A DNA stretch of 16,909 nucleotides from DRYM01 sp964564025 (GCA_964564025.1 CAZLZO010000029.1:1-16909), one strand, 5' to 3'; shown: positions 1 to 9,060, counted from the first letter of the stretch. Notes: generated from the sequence alone by a model not told the origin. Made by a program: numbers and translations.

Positions 1-479
1 TCACTATAGTTTTCAATTTGCTTAAGCAAGAGATCCTTACTCGTAGTTAAATGAACCACTGGTACAAGTTTTTCCTCACCATTATTGAAGACCTTCCTTA
101 CCAGATACCTGTAGTTTTCAATTGAGTTCTCAATTTTCACCTTACGAAGACTCTCACCATCCGATGGTAGTGGGGGGTAATCTAGTGAAACAAACACAGT
201 ATTTTGAGTTTCATACTTAGCCAGTTCACTATACAGTTTAGCTAGGTTCTCCACTGAAGGATTAACCCCATGCGTTAGAAACTGGTAACCACCACTATCA
301 ACCCATAAAGCAACATTAACATCTACATCCAACACTTTCCTAAGACCCTTCCTAAGAACACTAGAGTAGATTCTTTTCTTAGAGAGAATTTCGAAAGAAT
401 TAACCATAACACCATCAGTCCATACGTAGCGCCAAACAGGAAGCAAATGCGCAAGCACTGAACCAGCAATAAGCTTCAT
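1..479 (-). CDS. TGT-fold (tRNA-guanine/DpdA-like) transglycosylase, partial, 3' end outside window
   Basis: Translating the minus strand from the ATG at 479 gives 159 open codons that run off the window edge. The protein has DSGGYQ at residues 61-66, the hallmark loop of tRNA-guanine transglycosylases, whose Asp contacts the base. It also has VSLDYPP around residue 100, where the family carries a second base-recognition Asp. The family swaps guanine for a 7-deazaguanine in tRNA or, in DpdA members, in DNA. The N terminus is short and does not look like the usual archaeosine TGT start, so a divergent or DpdA-like member is favoured. The nucleophile Asp and zinc site would lie beyond the edge and cannot be checked. 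Its ATG overlaps the stop of the DUF5591 gene (ATGA, 476-479), which implies translational coupling. The coding strand is T/G-rich, unlike the A-rich genes further upstream. Family is confident; substrate is unknown. Confidence 0.75.
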   Translation of the reverse strand, partial: MKLIAGSVLAHLLPVWRYVWTDGVMVNSFEILSKKRIYSSVLRKGLRKVLDVDVNVALWVDSGGYQFLTHGVNPSVENLAKLYSELAKYETQNTVFVSLDYPPLPSDGESLRKVKIENSIENYRYLVRKVFNNGEEKLVPVVHLTTSKDLLLKQIENYS

Positions 480-1504
480 TTCCTCCGGTCACCTACCTCC
501 CTAGCCTCCCTCAGCAGCACATCCCTAAGTACAGGAAGATAATATACATTGTACGGTACATAAACAGTTTCAACATCAACACCATCAACTGCTTCTTCAA
601 AAATCCTCCTGTGAAACCTAGGCAGGAAATAAACAATCTTACCATAGTTCTTAGCAATCTTATCCTCAATAACCCTCCTCAACAACTCAACATAAACCCT
701 CCTCTCCTCAGAAGTAAGCAAACTAGGATGATAATCATAATGAGCAGCAGGAAAATAATAAGCAAACTCATAAGGAATCAAAACAAGAGGCTCAGAAACA
801 ATAAACCTATCAACATATTCTCCAAGACCATACCTCCTCAAAACACCATCAACCTTAACATTCATAAAACTCCTAGGAATAGGCTTAACACTAGAACAAG
901 GAGTAAACAAAGCAACCCTCTTACCACCCAAAGGCCTCCAATAACGAACAATAAACTCATGATACACCCTAACATAATCATTAAAGAACAACCCCTTTCC
1001 TCTTAAAACTATCCTTCCAGGAAAAGTCAAGGCAAGAAAAGGATCACTAGGATTATTCTGTTGGTAATGATGGTAATAAGTATAGGAAATCGGTGTTAAG
1101 GCTACCTCGTCATAGTTAAAATACCTATAAGGATCAATGAAAAGGAGCAGGGCAAGTGTATTCAGAAGTCTACGCATACGATCTCTGTGTAACTCTCGAT
1201 CCCAACGGAATGTCTCATTGAACAGTTTTCTATAGAGTATTGGCATTACTTTATGTTTCTCTATAGGTCCTGTACTAGCTAAGGTAATGAACGTATGAAT
1301 GATTATTTGCTTATTCCTTTTGTTACTAAGAATTTTTCTAACTAGCTTTTCATATAGTACATGCTTTCTTTCATCTAGAAAAACCTCTTTCTTTAAAAGC
1401 TCAAAGACATTCTTTACTCTGTACGTTCTTTTTTCATAGCTTTCAATGGGACATTGCATCTTCTTCATTAGCTCGCATAACATCATGTTTGTTAACGTCT
1501 TCAT
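476..1504 (-). CDS. DUF5591 / ArcS core-like protein (archaeosine-type 7-deazaguanine processing)
   Basis: A 342-aa protein whose C-terminal half matches the DUF5591 core of archaeosine synthase. TPCSSVKP lies at 201-208 (Cys203 and Lys207 stand out), VSEPLVLIPYE at 236-246 and AAHYDYHPS at 253-261; compare the family pattern PC..KPYS, then SxPLGxVPRELE, then YPAAHYD. Known ArcS proteins use this domain to modify the preQ0 nitrile in tRNA. Here it stands alone, not fused to a TGT/PUA protein, behind a helical N-terminal region (1-170) that I do not recognise. The family's KPYS Tyr-Ser and RELE Arg are replaced (KPIP, PYE), so activity on the usual substrate is uncertain. It overlaps the TGT-like gene by 4 nt, so the two probably act together. 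The alternatives are housekeeping archaeosine synthesis in tRNA or a DNA-directed paralogue. Confidence 0.75.
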   Translation of the reverse strand: MKTLTNMMLCELMKKMQCPIESYEKRTYRVKNVFELLKKEVFLDERKHVLYEKLVRKILSNKRNKQIIIHTFITLASTGPIEKHKVMPILYRKLFNETFRWDRELHRDRMRRLLNTLALLLFIDPYRYFNYDEVALTPISYTYYHHYQQNNPSDPFLALTFPGRIVLRGKGLFFNDYVRVYHEFIVRYWRPLGGKRVALFTPCSSVKPIPRSFMNVKVDGVLRRYGLGEYVDRFIVSEPLVLIPYEFAYYFPAAHYDYHPSLLTSEERRVYVELLRRVIEDKIAKNYGKIVYFLPRFHRRIFEEAVDGVDVETVYVPYNVYYLPVLRDVLLREAREVGDRRK

Positions 1505-1530
1505 TTGTATGTCCCTATTAAAGTGTTTAA

Positions 1531-1553
1531 GATTATAAAAGTTATTTTAAAAA
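1531..1553 (-). promoter_or_regulatory. Candidate TATA region for the DUF5591/TGT-like pair
   Basis: On the minus strand this stretch reads as two overlapping AT-rich elements, TTTTTAAAAT and TTTTATAATC. They sit 27-49 nt before the ATG at 1504, about where an archaeal TATA box belongs. AGGGA at 1512-1516 could act as the ribosome binding site. This suggests the pair can be transcribed separately from the large upstream gene. It was found by eye only. Confidence 0.4.
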
Positions 1554-1561
1554 CCTTTACC

Positions 1562-1613
1562 TTTAGTAATTTCTACGAGACATTACTATCTGGAGTCCCT
1601 ATGTTTAGTAATT
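1562..1613. repeat. Short direct and inverted repeats in the 113-nt intergenic gap
   Basis: TTTAGTAATT occurs twice in direct orientation (1562-1571 and 1604-1613). An inverted copy of its core, ATTACTA, lies at 1582-1588 and pairs with TAGTAAT at 1606-1612. The cluster is just past the stop of the giant gene and upstream of the DUF5591 promoter. It could be a regulator site or a weak 3' hairpin, but AT-rich sequence makes chance repeats common. Confidence 0.3.
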
Positions 1614-1617
1614 AGGG

Positions 1618-4600
1618 CTACAGTATAATATGGACATCTATTAATCCTTTCTTTCTCAATTCTAATAATGCCTTTACTATTTCATGTTCTGGTATTTTAG
1701 CTGATAACGCGTTAATTATATCAATTAAATCTATTTTCTCGCTTTGTTCCTTTAAAGTAATTATGGTTTCTAAGACATTGATGGAGATGTTTGATATACC
1801 TAGTTTCTGAGCATTGTTTCTAAGAATTACAGGAAGCTTGGTGATCAATAGGTCTTTTAGTTTTTGAGCCAATTCATTTAATTCGCTTAGTAATGTGATG
1901 GTGTTAGATAATTCTGCTATGAAGATCTTGCTATCTTCTAGCTTTTTCTTAAGTAATATTGTTCTTTCAGTAATGTCTTTAAGTTTTCCTTCTAGGTTAT
2001 TGTATGTTTCATTTATTTCTTTACAAACAAGTTCTAGCTCCTTAATACTTCTAAGCCATTCTTCATTTCTACATGGCTTATACCTTATATCAAATATCTT
2101 TTTAGAGGACGATATAAGATCAAGTTTACTCCTCAATTTACTCATTACTTCTTCATTCAGTTTGTGCATATTCTTTTTAATTTCATCTATGCTACTGCTA
2201 ATTTTGTCTTCACTTACCTTTCTTAATCTATCCTTTAAACTATTTATCAAGTCTAATGGTGGAATGTCTTCACTTACCTTGAAGCCTTTAAATTTATCCT
2301 TTATTTGTTCATCTAGCTTTTTGACCATTACTTTGATGTTGTTTAGCATAAAATATTTAAGCACTTTCTCGGTATCTTTGTCTCCGATTGTTTTAACAAA
2401 TTTATCTAAGATTTTATCATACTGATTAATGATCTTTACTAATTCGTCGAATTCCATTATGATTTTGTCAAAGGACTCTATGAGATTCTTTGTCTCTTCC
2501 ATGATGTGCTTAGCGCTCTCTGGTTTAAGATTACCTAAAGATCTATTTCTCCATGTATTGTAAATGTTCTCTAACTCATCAATAGTCTCAATAACATTCT
2601 TATTAACCTTTATTCTTGACGCTTCCGCAATAGGTTTATCAAGTACATTTTTAATGGATTCAAGTTCTTTAACTAAATAATTCTTCAATCCATAGCTTTC
2701 TACTATTTTATCTCTAAGTTCAACCTTCGTAGTCTCTAGTCTAATTAGGTCCTCATACAATCTCTTAATACTCTCCATGACATCTCCAATTTTTCTCATT
2801 AATTCTTTAGCTTTTTCTCCTTGCTTATACCGGTTTATGTTAAATATCTTAAGTTTAGCACTAGTAATGTATTCTATAGGATCAACTTTTTCATCTATTT
2901 CAATAATTCCTTCTTTCTTAAGAGATTGTATGATTTCATGTATCCTGTAAACTTTGTAGTTAAATATGAAATATCTACCCCTGGTCCTATAATAAAATGG
3001 GAATCTAAACGCATTACTGGCGTATCTTATTGCTTGAACTCCATAAATACACTCATTTTGATCAACAGTGGTGCCAGCGGTTTTCTTCCAGAGATCCTTT
3101 AAGTATAAGTAATATTTTTCTAAAGGTATGTTTTCATTAAGTATTTTAATTATTTTTTCATAAGCTTGTTTTACTAGCTCAAGTTCATTAATTTTAACAT
3201 CTATTTTTTGTTCTTCATCAATAACATACTTGCTTAATATTTCTTTGAGGGCTTCACGTTGATCATTATAATCCTTTATAATATCTTCCAGTACTCTTGT
3301 TAATCTATCCATGTCGTACTTGGCCGCGTAAGCTAGTGACACCATAACTCCTCTTTTTATTCCACAAGCGTCTCTCTCTAAATTCATTACGTCTATGTTT
3401 TCATGAATTGGAGATTTACTTAAGACTATATCGTATATTATATCGTTAATTAAATGTATCTTCTTTGAAGCCAATATGAAGTTTAACAGTTTTTCTTTAT
3501 CTAATGCTAGTTCTAATGGTTCGTAAAGCCTTAATCTATTGAGTACAAGTTTAAATTCGTTATTGCTTAATTTATTCCATAGCTTCTCAATGAAGTTCTT
3601 AATGATCCAAGCTCTATAGCCTCTTCTTTTTCCGGATGCTTGATAACCATATTTGTTGAGTACAAGGTCTTCTTTTAATATTTTTAGTGCTTTAATCACT
3701 GGGGTATAACTATATGCTTCTAAGCTTAATACAATACTATCATGCCGTTTTTCTTTCAGAAATAATGGGAGATATGTTTCGTTTGCCTTTGGTAGCAATA
3801 ATCCCCATACCCTGAATATTCGTATTAGTAGGTCTATGACTTGTTCATACTCTGGCTTATATTTATAAAAGTTTGTTATAAACTCCTTATTTATAAGTAG
3901 CTCATTGCTTGTAATTTCACTTTTTACTTTGGTATAATGTGAGTATATGTGAGATAGGAATTTTACTAATGTAACAATTGATGGATGTTTGTAGTTGATT
4001 CGTATTCGACATTCATCATAGCTTCTACACTCGATTATTTCAACAAATCCATAAGAAATTAGCGGAATAATGTTCTCAAGAAGTTTTCTTGCTCCTTCAA
4101 TATCTGGGCCAAGTAGGGTTGTTTTAAGGAAATGTGGTTGATGGCATCTTATATTCTTAATAGCATAATCTACTATATACCTTAAGGAACAGCCATCATT
4201 TGTAAAGCATTCATCAGGTAAAGATAGTATAGGCAATACACTTTCAGTATCAGATAGGTCCGTGGAAAGAGAATACATTATTTCTTCATTTACTTTTGAC
4301 CTTACATTTTCCTTTAAAGTCTCTACTAATCTCTTTCCGGACAATATAGGATAGTCAAAATATTTTCCTTTTCTTTGAAGTTCAGACCGTATATGGTCTG
4401 TTAATCTAGGTATGTATCTTAGTATGAATTCCGAATTATAAAATGAATATAATTTGTTAAATTCTATTCCTTTTCGTATGTACTTGGCAACTATTTCTCT
4501 TCTTTTGTTAGTATCTACTTCGTATGTTGTTAAATCATTAATTACTTGTGCACTTTTTTCGATAACATGTTCGCCGTTCATGCTTGTTTCTTCAAGTAAG

Positions 4601-6816
4601 AGACCTAATGCGGTAAGCCTACGTATATCAAATTGTGAAATGTTTGAGATTTCTATAAATACTATGTCCTTATTATTTCGTATATCATCAAGGAATGTCC
4701 TTACGTATCCGAGACTTCTACTTAGATCTTTCTCAAGTGACCTAAGAGTAATTAACACTATGACATCAAAAGGTTTCTTATTTAAGTAATACTCTTGTAC
4801 CGTAGCTCTAATGTTAGATATCACTTTCTCCTCAATAATATGAGGTAAAACAGCAAATAATACTCGTAAGGTTGGTGGTTTATTAGGTGAGGGAGTTATT
4901 TCTATTATATACTGTTCAAAGTTATTTTCAGTTGTGATTGATAATATTCTGAAATAGTCTGTTCTACTTTCACCACTATAGAATGTTCTAAGAGAGTATA
5001 CTAATGGAGGTAAAATTGCTCTTGCAAGATGCTGTGGAGACCAGCCAAGAGATCGAGCTTTTACTGTTATGGAGTATCGTTTTCTTAGATCAGTAATAAA
5101 CTCTAGTGCAAGCATAGAGGGAGATATGATGTATTTTGCCACAATATCATCTAATAAATATAGGTATTCATTTTTAGTATCCTTTTCTAGATAGCCTTCT
5201 GCAACTAGCTCGTCTATTACCATTTTGAGTTCTTCAGCTAAAACTTCAGACTCTCTTTTCAACTTTAATGAATTCTTAATGAATTCACGCAGTATTTGAG
5301 TTTCATCCGGAAGCAATATAGCTAAATGTCCTTCATCATCTATGAAAGCGAATTGATCTATAAACATTTCATACAATTCTTCGGTTATATTTTCTGGTCT
5401 TAAAATTATATCTAATCTTTCAAGTTCTCTTTTAAAGGTCTCCCTTCTTCTTTCTAATAATCCTAATACATGGTTTATGAAGTCGGGTAATGGCTTAGTT
5501 ATCTTGAAACTTTTTACACTATATATTGCTTTTTCGACATTGTATTTTTCACGAAAAGCATAGTTAGCTATTGTTATCATATCTTTAATCTCGGCTTTGC
5601 TTAAACCCTTAAATATCTTGGCTAAATAGTTTATGCTTATTCCAGCCGTAGATAGAAGAAGGAGTCTTATAAATTCACTAGCGACTTCATGTGGGTAACG
5701 ATAGTTTGCGAACACGTTTACTAGAGTATTGTGAATTGTTGTGTAAGCGGTAACATTTATTAATTCAATATTAACGCCCTTGAAGGAGGTCTTAGCTGAT
5801 GAGTAAACGGAAAGAGCGTTAGAGATGTCAAGTTTTCTAAATTTATTAGGACATTCATATGTGTCGGAAAGATTCGATATTAGATGATTAAGAAGATGTT
5901 CAGTGTTGCCAGGTAAGCCTCCTGTGGCATATCCAAAAATATTGAAAAGCGTCGGTGGATTAGCTATGTCTTTGAATGATAGTTTATCATTATTGAACAC
6001 ATATTTAATTAGTTTATCTAAGTGGTAAAATACTTCAAGCTTGCTCATGTTCCTAAGTCTAAGCTCTATAAATCTTCTGGTTAATCTTCCTGAAATTATC
6101 GCTAAGTCTGTTTTCTGTCTAATTGTTGCATCGGCCTCTTCAGATACCGAAAATACTAGGTGAATTAATCCTGTTGTTCCGGTTTCTCTTAGCGCCTTAA
6201 TATTAACATTAATGAGTTCAACTATTGCTTCTAAGATGTCTTTACCACGTTCATACTTTTCTATCCCAGTACTTATTAGGTACCTATCGTATATGCGCTC
6301 AAATTCATCAACGAATACTACTAATTTGCGGGAACCAAGGATTCTTTTTAGTAAAGTTAGAGCCTCCTTAAGGTATTGCGATAAACTATAGTAGTTAAGT
6401 AGTTTCGGGAGTTTTTCAAAGAAGGGATCGCTTTCTCTAAGTGCTTCAAGAATAGATGCAAGAAAGGCTTCTGGGGTGAGACTAATTAATCTAAATTCTT
6501 TAACGATTTTTTCAGCGATATCGAACATCTTATTTGCAATAATAAATGCTGCTTTACACTTATTCTCCTGCTTTTTGCAGTAAGGTTCTATAATACCGTT
6601 AAATATTGCAGTTTTCCCTAAACCCCATATGCCAACAACCCATAAAACAGCAGGGCGATCTATTTTCTGTGTTAAATTGAGAAACGATTTAACAATGCTT
6701 ATCTGCCGTGCTTGAAAAGGCAAATCACTAGTTAACTTTAAGGTCTCGGCTGCTTCAATCCCAACTTCACTAGGAAGACTTTTAGGTTTAATATTAAGAC
6801 ATAATTCTTGCTGCAT
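1618..6816 (-). CDS. Giant AAA+ (Orc1/STAND-like) ATPase with coiled coil and C-terminal winged helix
   Basis: About 1732 aa from the ATG at 6816. A GTG at 6825 would add three residues, but it forms part of the GGTG ribosome binding site. The N-terminal nucleotide-binding domain has a Walker A motif GIWGLGKT at 62-69, a Walker B VVFVDEFER with D170/E171, and ATGGLPGNTEHLL around 297-309, which resembles the sensor-2 region of Orc1/Cdc6 and STAND ATPases. A winged-helix-like stretch follows near 510-565. Next come several hundred helical residues with no recognised domain, a long Lys/Glu-rich coiled coil at about 1330-1690, and a final winged-helix-like end (ELRKKGLIDV). The size and layout recall the large scaffold ATPases of phage-defence systems such as BrxC/PglY, but I see no specific signature of those. 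It starts 17 nt after the stop of the Cys-rich gene. It probably acts as a DNA- or protein-sensing ATPase; the exact role is unknown. Confidence 0.85.
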   Translation of the reverse strand: MQQELCLNIKPKSLPSEVGIEAAETLKLTSDLPFQARQISIVKSFLNLTQKIDRPAVLWVVGIWGLGKTAIFNGIIEPYCKKQENKCKAAFIIANKMFDIAEKIVKEFRLISLTPEAFLASILEALRESDPFFEKLPKLLNYYSLSQYLKEALTLLKRILGSRKLVVFVDEFERIYDRYLISTGIEKYERGKDILEAIVELINVNIKALRETGTTGLIHLVFSVSEEADATIRQKTDLAIISGRLTRRFIELRLRNMSKLEVFYHLDKLIKYVFNNDKLSFKDIANPPTLFNIFGYATGGLPGNTEHLLNHLISNLSDTYECPNKFRKLDISNALSVYSSAKTSFKGVNIELINVTAYTTIHNTLVNVFANYRYPHEVASEFIRLLLLSTAGISINYLAKIFKGLSKAEIKDMITIANYAFREKYNVEKAIYSVKSFKITKPLPDFINHVLGLLERRRETFKRELERLDIILRPENITEELYEMFIDQFAFIDDEGHLAILLPDETQILREFIKNSLKLKRESEVLAEELKMVIDELVAEGYLEKDTKNEYLYLLDDIVAKYIISPSMLALEFITDLRKRYSITVKARSLGWSPQHLARAILPPLVYSLRTFYSGESRTDYFRILSITTENNFEQYIIEITPSPNKPPTLRVLFAVLPHIIEEKVISNIRATVQEYYLNKKPFDVIVLITLRSLEKDLSRSLGYVRTFLDDIRNNKDIVFIEISNISQFDIRRLTALGLLLEETSMNGEHVIEKSAQVINDLTTYEVDTNKRREIVAKYIRKGIEFNKLYSFYNSEFILRYIPRLTDHIRSELQRKGKYFDYPILSGKRLVETLKENVRSKVNEEIMYSLSTDLSDTESVLPILSLPDECFTNDGCSLRYIVDYAIKNIRCHQPHFLKTTLLGPDIEGARKLLENIIPLISYGFVEIIECRSYDECRIRINYKHPSIVTLVKFLSHIYSHYTKVKSEITSNELLINKEFITNFYKYKPEYEQVIDLLIRIFRVWGLLLPKANETYLPLFLKEKRHDSIVLSLEAYSYTPVIKALKILKEDLVLNKYGYQASGKRRGYRAWIIKNFIEKLWNKLSNNEFKLVLNRLRLYEPLELALDKEKLLNFILASKKIHLINDIIYDIVLSKSPIHENIDVMNLERDACGIKRGVMVSLAYAAKYDMDRLTRVLEDIIKDYNDQREALKEILSKYVIDEEQKIDVKINELELVKQAYEKIIKILNENIPLEKYYLYLKDLWKKTAGTTVDQNECIYGVQAIRYASNAFRFPFYYRTRGRYFIFNYKVYRIHEIIQSLKKEGIIEIDEKVDPIEYITSAKLKIFNINRYKQGEKAKELMRKIGDVMESIKRLYEDLIRLETTKVELRDKIVESYGLKNYLVKELESIKNVLDKPIAEASRIKVNKNVIETIDELENIYNTWRNRSLGNLKPESAKHIMEETKNLIESFDKIIMEFDELVKIINQYDKILDKFVKTIGDKDTEKVLKYFMLNNIKVMVKKLDEQIKDKFKGFKVSEDIPPLDLINSLKDRLRKVSEDKISSSIDEIKKNMHKLNEEVMSKLRSKLDLISSSKKIFDIRYKPCRNEEWLRSIKELELVCKEINETYNNLEGKLKDITERTILLKKKLEDSKIFIAELSNTITLLSELNELAQKLKDLLITKLPVILRNNAQKLGISNISINVLETIITLKEQSEKIDLIDIINALSAKIPEHEIVKALLELRKKGLIDVHIIL

Positions 6817-6822
6817 TATGTG

Positions 6823-6826
6823 CACC
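6823..6826 (-). promoter_or_regulatory. Ribosome binding site deciding the start of the giant ATPase
   Basis: GGTG on the minus strand lies six bases before the ATG at 6816. The upstream GTG candidate at 6825 is embedded in this same GGTG, so it is better read as a Shine-Dalgarno element than as a start codon. Confidence 0.55.
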
Positions 6827-6832
6827 AGTTAG

Positions 6833-7792
6833 CTATCGGCATAAATATATTATTCCAAAACATATACTAATATTATTGTCTCTAATAATAGGCGTTATTA
6901 TACTACCACATATAAATGTTATGTTATATTTTGTTTTTCCTCTATTAGAAGGAAAACATATGGAGTCGCCGTCATCGCATTTGCCAAAGGTTAGAGCCCA
7001 TATGCATTTAGTATTACTGCCATAATCTAAATTGCACATTGATTCGCAATAGTCATCATAAAGACAAATTTCCGAAGTGTTGCAGAAGGGTGTTAAGTAA
7101 ACGTGAAGGTCTTCGATGCATCTTGCATAATTAGGATCATAACATATTTTCTTAATCATGTTGTTTAGACAGTTAAGGGTAGCATTGCCCCCTACGTATG
7201 TTTGGATATTCTTATTACAGCTTTCGAGATTTTTTCCTACATTATTTACACATATGTCACAATCGTGATTGTTTGAATACTTATATTTAAGTTTCTTACA
7301 TACGTAGTTGTCAATATCATAAGGACAATCTATAAAGCATATTTTCCAATTAAGATTTCCTCCTTGTTTAGAGACAAATGCAAGATTAAGAATTACTTGT
7401 AATACTTTGATAATGAGTTGTTCAAAAACACATATGTTAGCTTGAGATAATGAGTTCTTACTTGGTGCGCATGGCTGTGAGATATGATAGTTTTTAAGTT
7501 TCTTAAATTTCAAAAAATCACTATAGTATCTATTTCTAACATCTTCTAAATAAGTATAAAGGGTCTCTATAGATTTTTCTAAAACACCATAGTATTCACG
7601 TCTAGGAAGGTATGCACGGCAGATACATCTATATAGATATATACATCCATTGCTTTCAATGGTCTTGAAAATTAAGTTTTCTACAAAATCTTTTACGTTC
7701 TCTGGAACATCTTTATGTAATATAACGCCATCTACAATTACATTTTTAATTACGGAGGAATCAAGCGCTAATAGAAGCCTATAACCTACCAT
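6833..7792 (-). CDS. Cysteine-rich protein of unknown function (24 Cys in 319 aa)
   Basis: I do not recognise this family. The protein has 24 cysteines, 21 of them in the last two thirds. There is one CxC (YRCICR) and one CxxC (HDCDIC), but otherwise the spacing is irregular and does not form zinc-ribbon or ferredoxin arrays. There is no signal peptide or clear membrane segment; the N terminus MVGYRLLLALDSS looks cytoplasmic. In hyperthermophiles such content could mean intramolecular disulfides or iron-sulfur or zinc binding. The start is well placed, with GGGAG at 7799-7803 six bases before the ATG at 7792. The gene lies 10 nt after the OLD-like ATPase and 17 nt before the giant ATPase, so it is very probably co-translated with both and part of the same machine. 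It is a real gene by position, spacing and length, and its function is open. Confidence 0.75.
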   Translation of the reverse strand: MVGYRLLLALDSSVIKNVIVDGVILHKDVPENVKDFVENLIFKTIESNGCIYLYRCICRAYLPRREYYGVLEKSIETLYTYLEDVRNRYYSDFLKFKKLKNYHISQPCAPSKNSLSQANICVFEQLIIKVLQVILNLAFVSKQGGNLNWKICFIDCPYDIDNYVCKKLKYKYSNNHDCDICVNNVGKNLESCNKNIQTYVGGNATLNCLNNMIKKICYDPNYARCIEDLHVYLTPFCNTSEICLYDDYCESMCNLDYGSNTKCIWALTFGKCDDGDSICFPSNRGKTKYNITFICGSIITPIIRDNNISICFGIIYLCR

Positions 7793-7802
7793 TATAATCT
7801 CC

Positions 7803-9017
7803 CTAAGTGCTTTCTAATAGAGCTTTTATAAAGGAATGAATACCGCATAGATTAGTGCTTTCTTTAAATTCACTACGAGGTTCATTGTTTTTGACAGGGA
7901 TTAGTACTTCAGGATTCTTCGGATCAACATAAAACTTTTGATATATACACGAAATAGTCGCTTGTCTAGTCTTACCGGATTCTTCCGTAACAACTTTTTT
8001 CAACATGATCTCTTTCTGGCAAACATCAATAAAGGATACCTTTACTCTACTAGATACTTCATTATCTGTTTTTAAAACATCTATGATTGTGTTTAATAAA
8101 TGATCCGATTGAGTTAATAGTATTGTGATTATATTTTCACCGGTATTTTTAAGTAACTTTTCGGCGAGATTTTTTTGGAGCAGAGGATGAAGTCCTATTT
8201 CTGGTTCTTCATAAATAAATATTGTTAAGTGTTCTTTAACGGCTTCTTCAAGAATTAGCTTCTGTATTCTTTCTACAATTTTAAGTCTTGAAGTAACATA
8301 GTAGCCTAGTGGTGCGAATTCTATAGGTAAGAGTCGCCGAAATCCTAGTTTTTTATCTTTTACCATAACGTTATGTAGTCTATATGAATAAACTACATCG
8401 TATGAGGGATGTTCTTTGTCCCCGACTATCCTAAAGTTTATTTCATTTATTCCTCTAGCCGAAAAAATGCCGCTATGCCTATTTTCTCCCGGATATATTG
8501 GAGCAAACACTATTACGTCAAGAATAAGAGGTGCAGAAGATTCGACATAAAAGGAAGGAGTAAAACTTTCTTTTGCGAGTGAAAGACTGTATTTATACTC
8601 ATTAGAACCGTAGCTTAGAACAGCCTTTATTTTGATCTCGTCAGCTTCCATTCCTAAATCATTATATTTAACGTTATGGAATATATACTGAAGATCGTTT
8701 AGGCTATTTAATCCCATATACTTTGATACAAGGCTAACTATTACGCTTCTAACTTCATCCTTTTCTTTTTCGCTAGGTTCTTCTGGAAAAATTGTCGCAA
8801 GACCAAATAACAAAAATAGAGCTTGTGCTAATGTACTTTTTCCTGAAGCATTTTCACCCGTTATGACAATAAAATTCCCTAAATCTTTGAAATTATAAAT
8901 TTCAGAAGGTAATAACTCCTTCCCATCTATAATGCATCTTTGCGTCTCATTCCATGGAGGTATGCATTTGAATCCTTTAATTGTCAATTCACTAAGAGAT
9001 ACTGCATTTTCGTTCAT
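7803..9017 (-). CDS. OLD/RecF-like ABC ATPase without TOPRIM domain
   Basis: A 404-aa ATPase of the AAA_15/AAA_21 type found in OLD-family and SMC-like proteins. Numbered from the ATG at 9017, Walker A GENASGKST is at 54-62. Walker B with the extended EEPEIGLHP motif is at 266-278, followed by TQSDHLL at 302-308 with the H-loop histidine. Such proteins dimerise on ATP and act on DNA ends or serve as sensors in defence systems. The roughly 90 residues after the ATPase core show no TOPRIM acidic motifs, so any cutting must come from a partner such as the upstream NurA. A longer start at 9047 is open, but its first ten codons contain the ribosome binding site (AGGTG at 9023-9027) and lie near the expected transcript start. 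The gene begins 141 nt after NurA, behind its own promoter, and is followed by the Cys-rich gene at a 10-nt gap. Confidence 0.85.
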   Translation of the reverse strand: MNENAVSLSELTIKGFKCIPPWNETQRCIIDGKELLPSEIYNFKDLGNFIVITGENASGKSTLAQALFLLFGLATIFPEEPSEKEKDEVRSVIVSLVSKYMGLNSLNDLQYIFHNVKYNDLGMEADEIKIKAVLSYGSNEYKYSLSLAKESFTPSFYVESSAPLILDVIVFAPIYPGENRHSGIFSARGINEINFRIVGDKEHPSYDVVYSYRLHNVMVKDKKLGFRRLLPIEFAPLGYYVTSRLKIVERIQKLILEEAVKEHLTIFIYEEPEIGLHPLLQKNLAEKLLKNTGENIITILLTQSDHLLNTIIDVLKTDNEVSSRVKVSFIDVCQKEIMLKKVVTEESGKTRQATISCIYQKFYVDPKNPEVLIPVKNNEPRSEFKESTNLCGIHSFIKALLEST

Positions 9018-9022
9018 TATTA

Positions 9023-9027
9023 CACCT
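9023..9027 (-). promoter_or_regulatory. Ribosome binding site deciding the start of the OLD-like ATPase
   Basis: AGGTG lies five bases before the ATG at 9017, the ideal archaeal spacing. It is translated as Gly-Val if the upstream ATG at 9047 is used, a typical sign of an over-extended start. Confidence 0.6.
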
Positions 9028-9060
9028 TGAATATTGTTATTGTACATAAATCCTTCATTG

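Noticed and set aside
611..1006. Plus-strand open frame opposite the DUF5591 gene
   Set aside because: It is antisense to a gene with recognised motifs, has low-complexity Asn/Ile/Lys/Pro composition and no ribosome binding site; it reflects the A/C-rich non-coding strand.
1895..4789. Several plus-strand open frames opposite the giant ATPase
   Set aside because: All are Ser/Leu/Ile-rich shadows of a long minus-strand coding region with clear motifs, and none has a convincing start.
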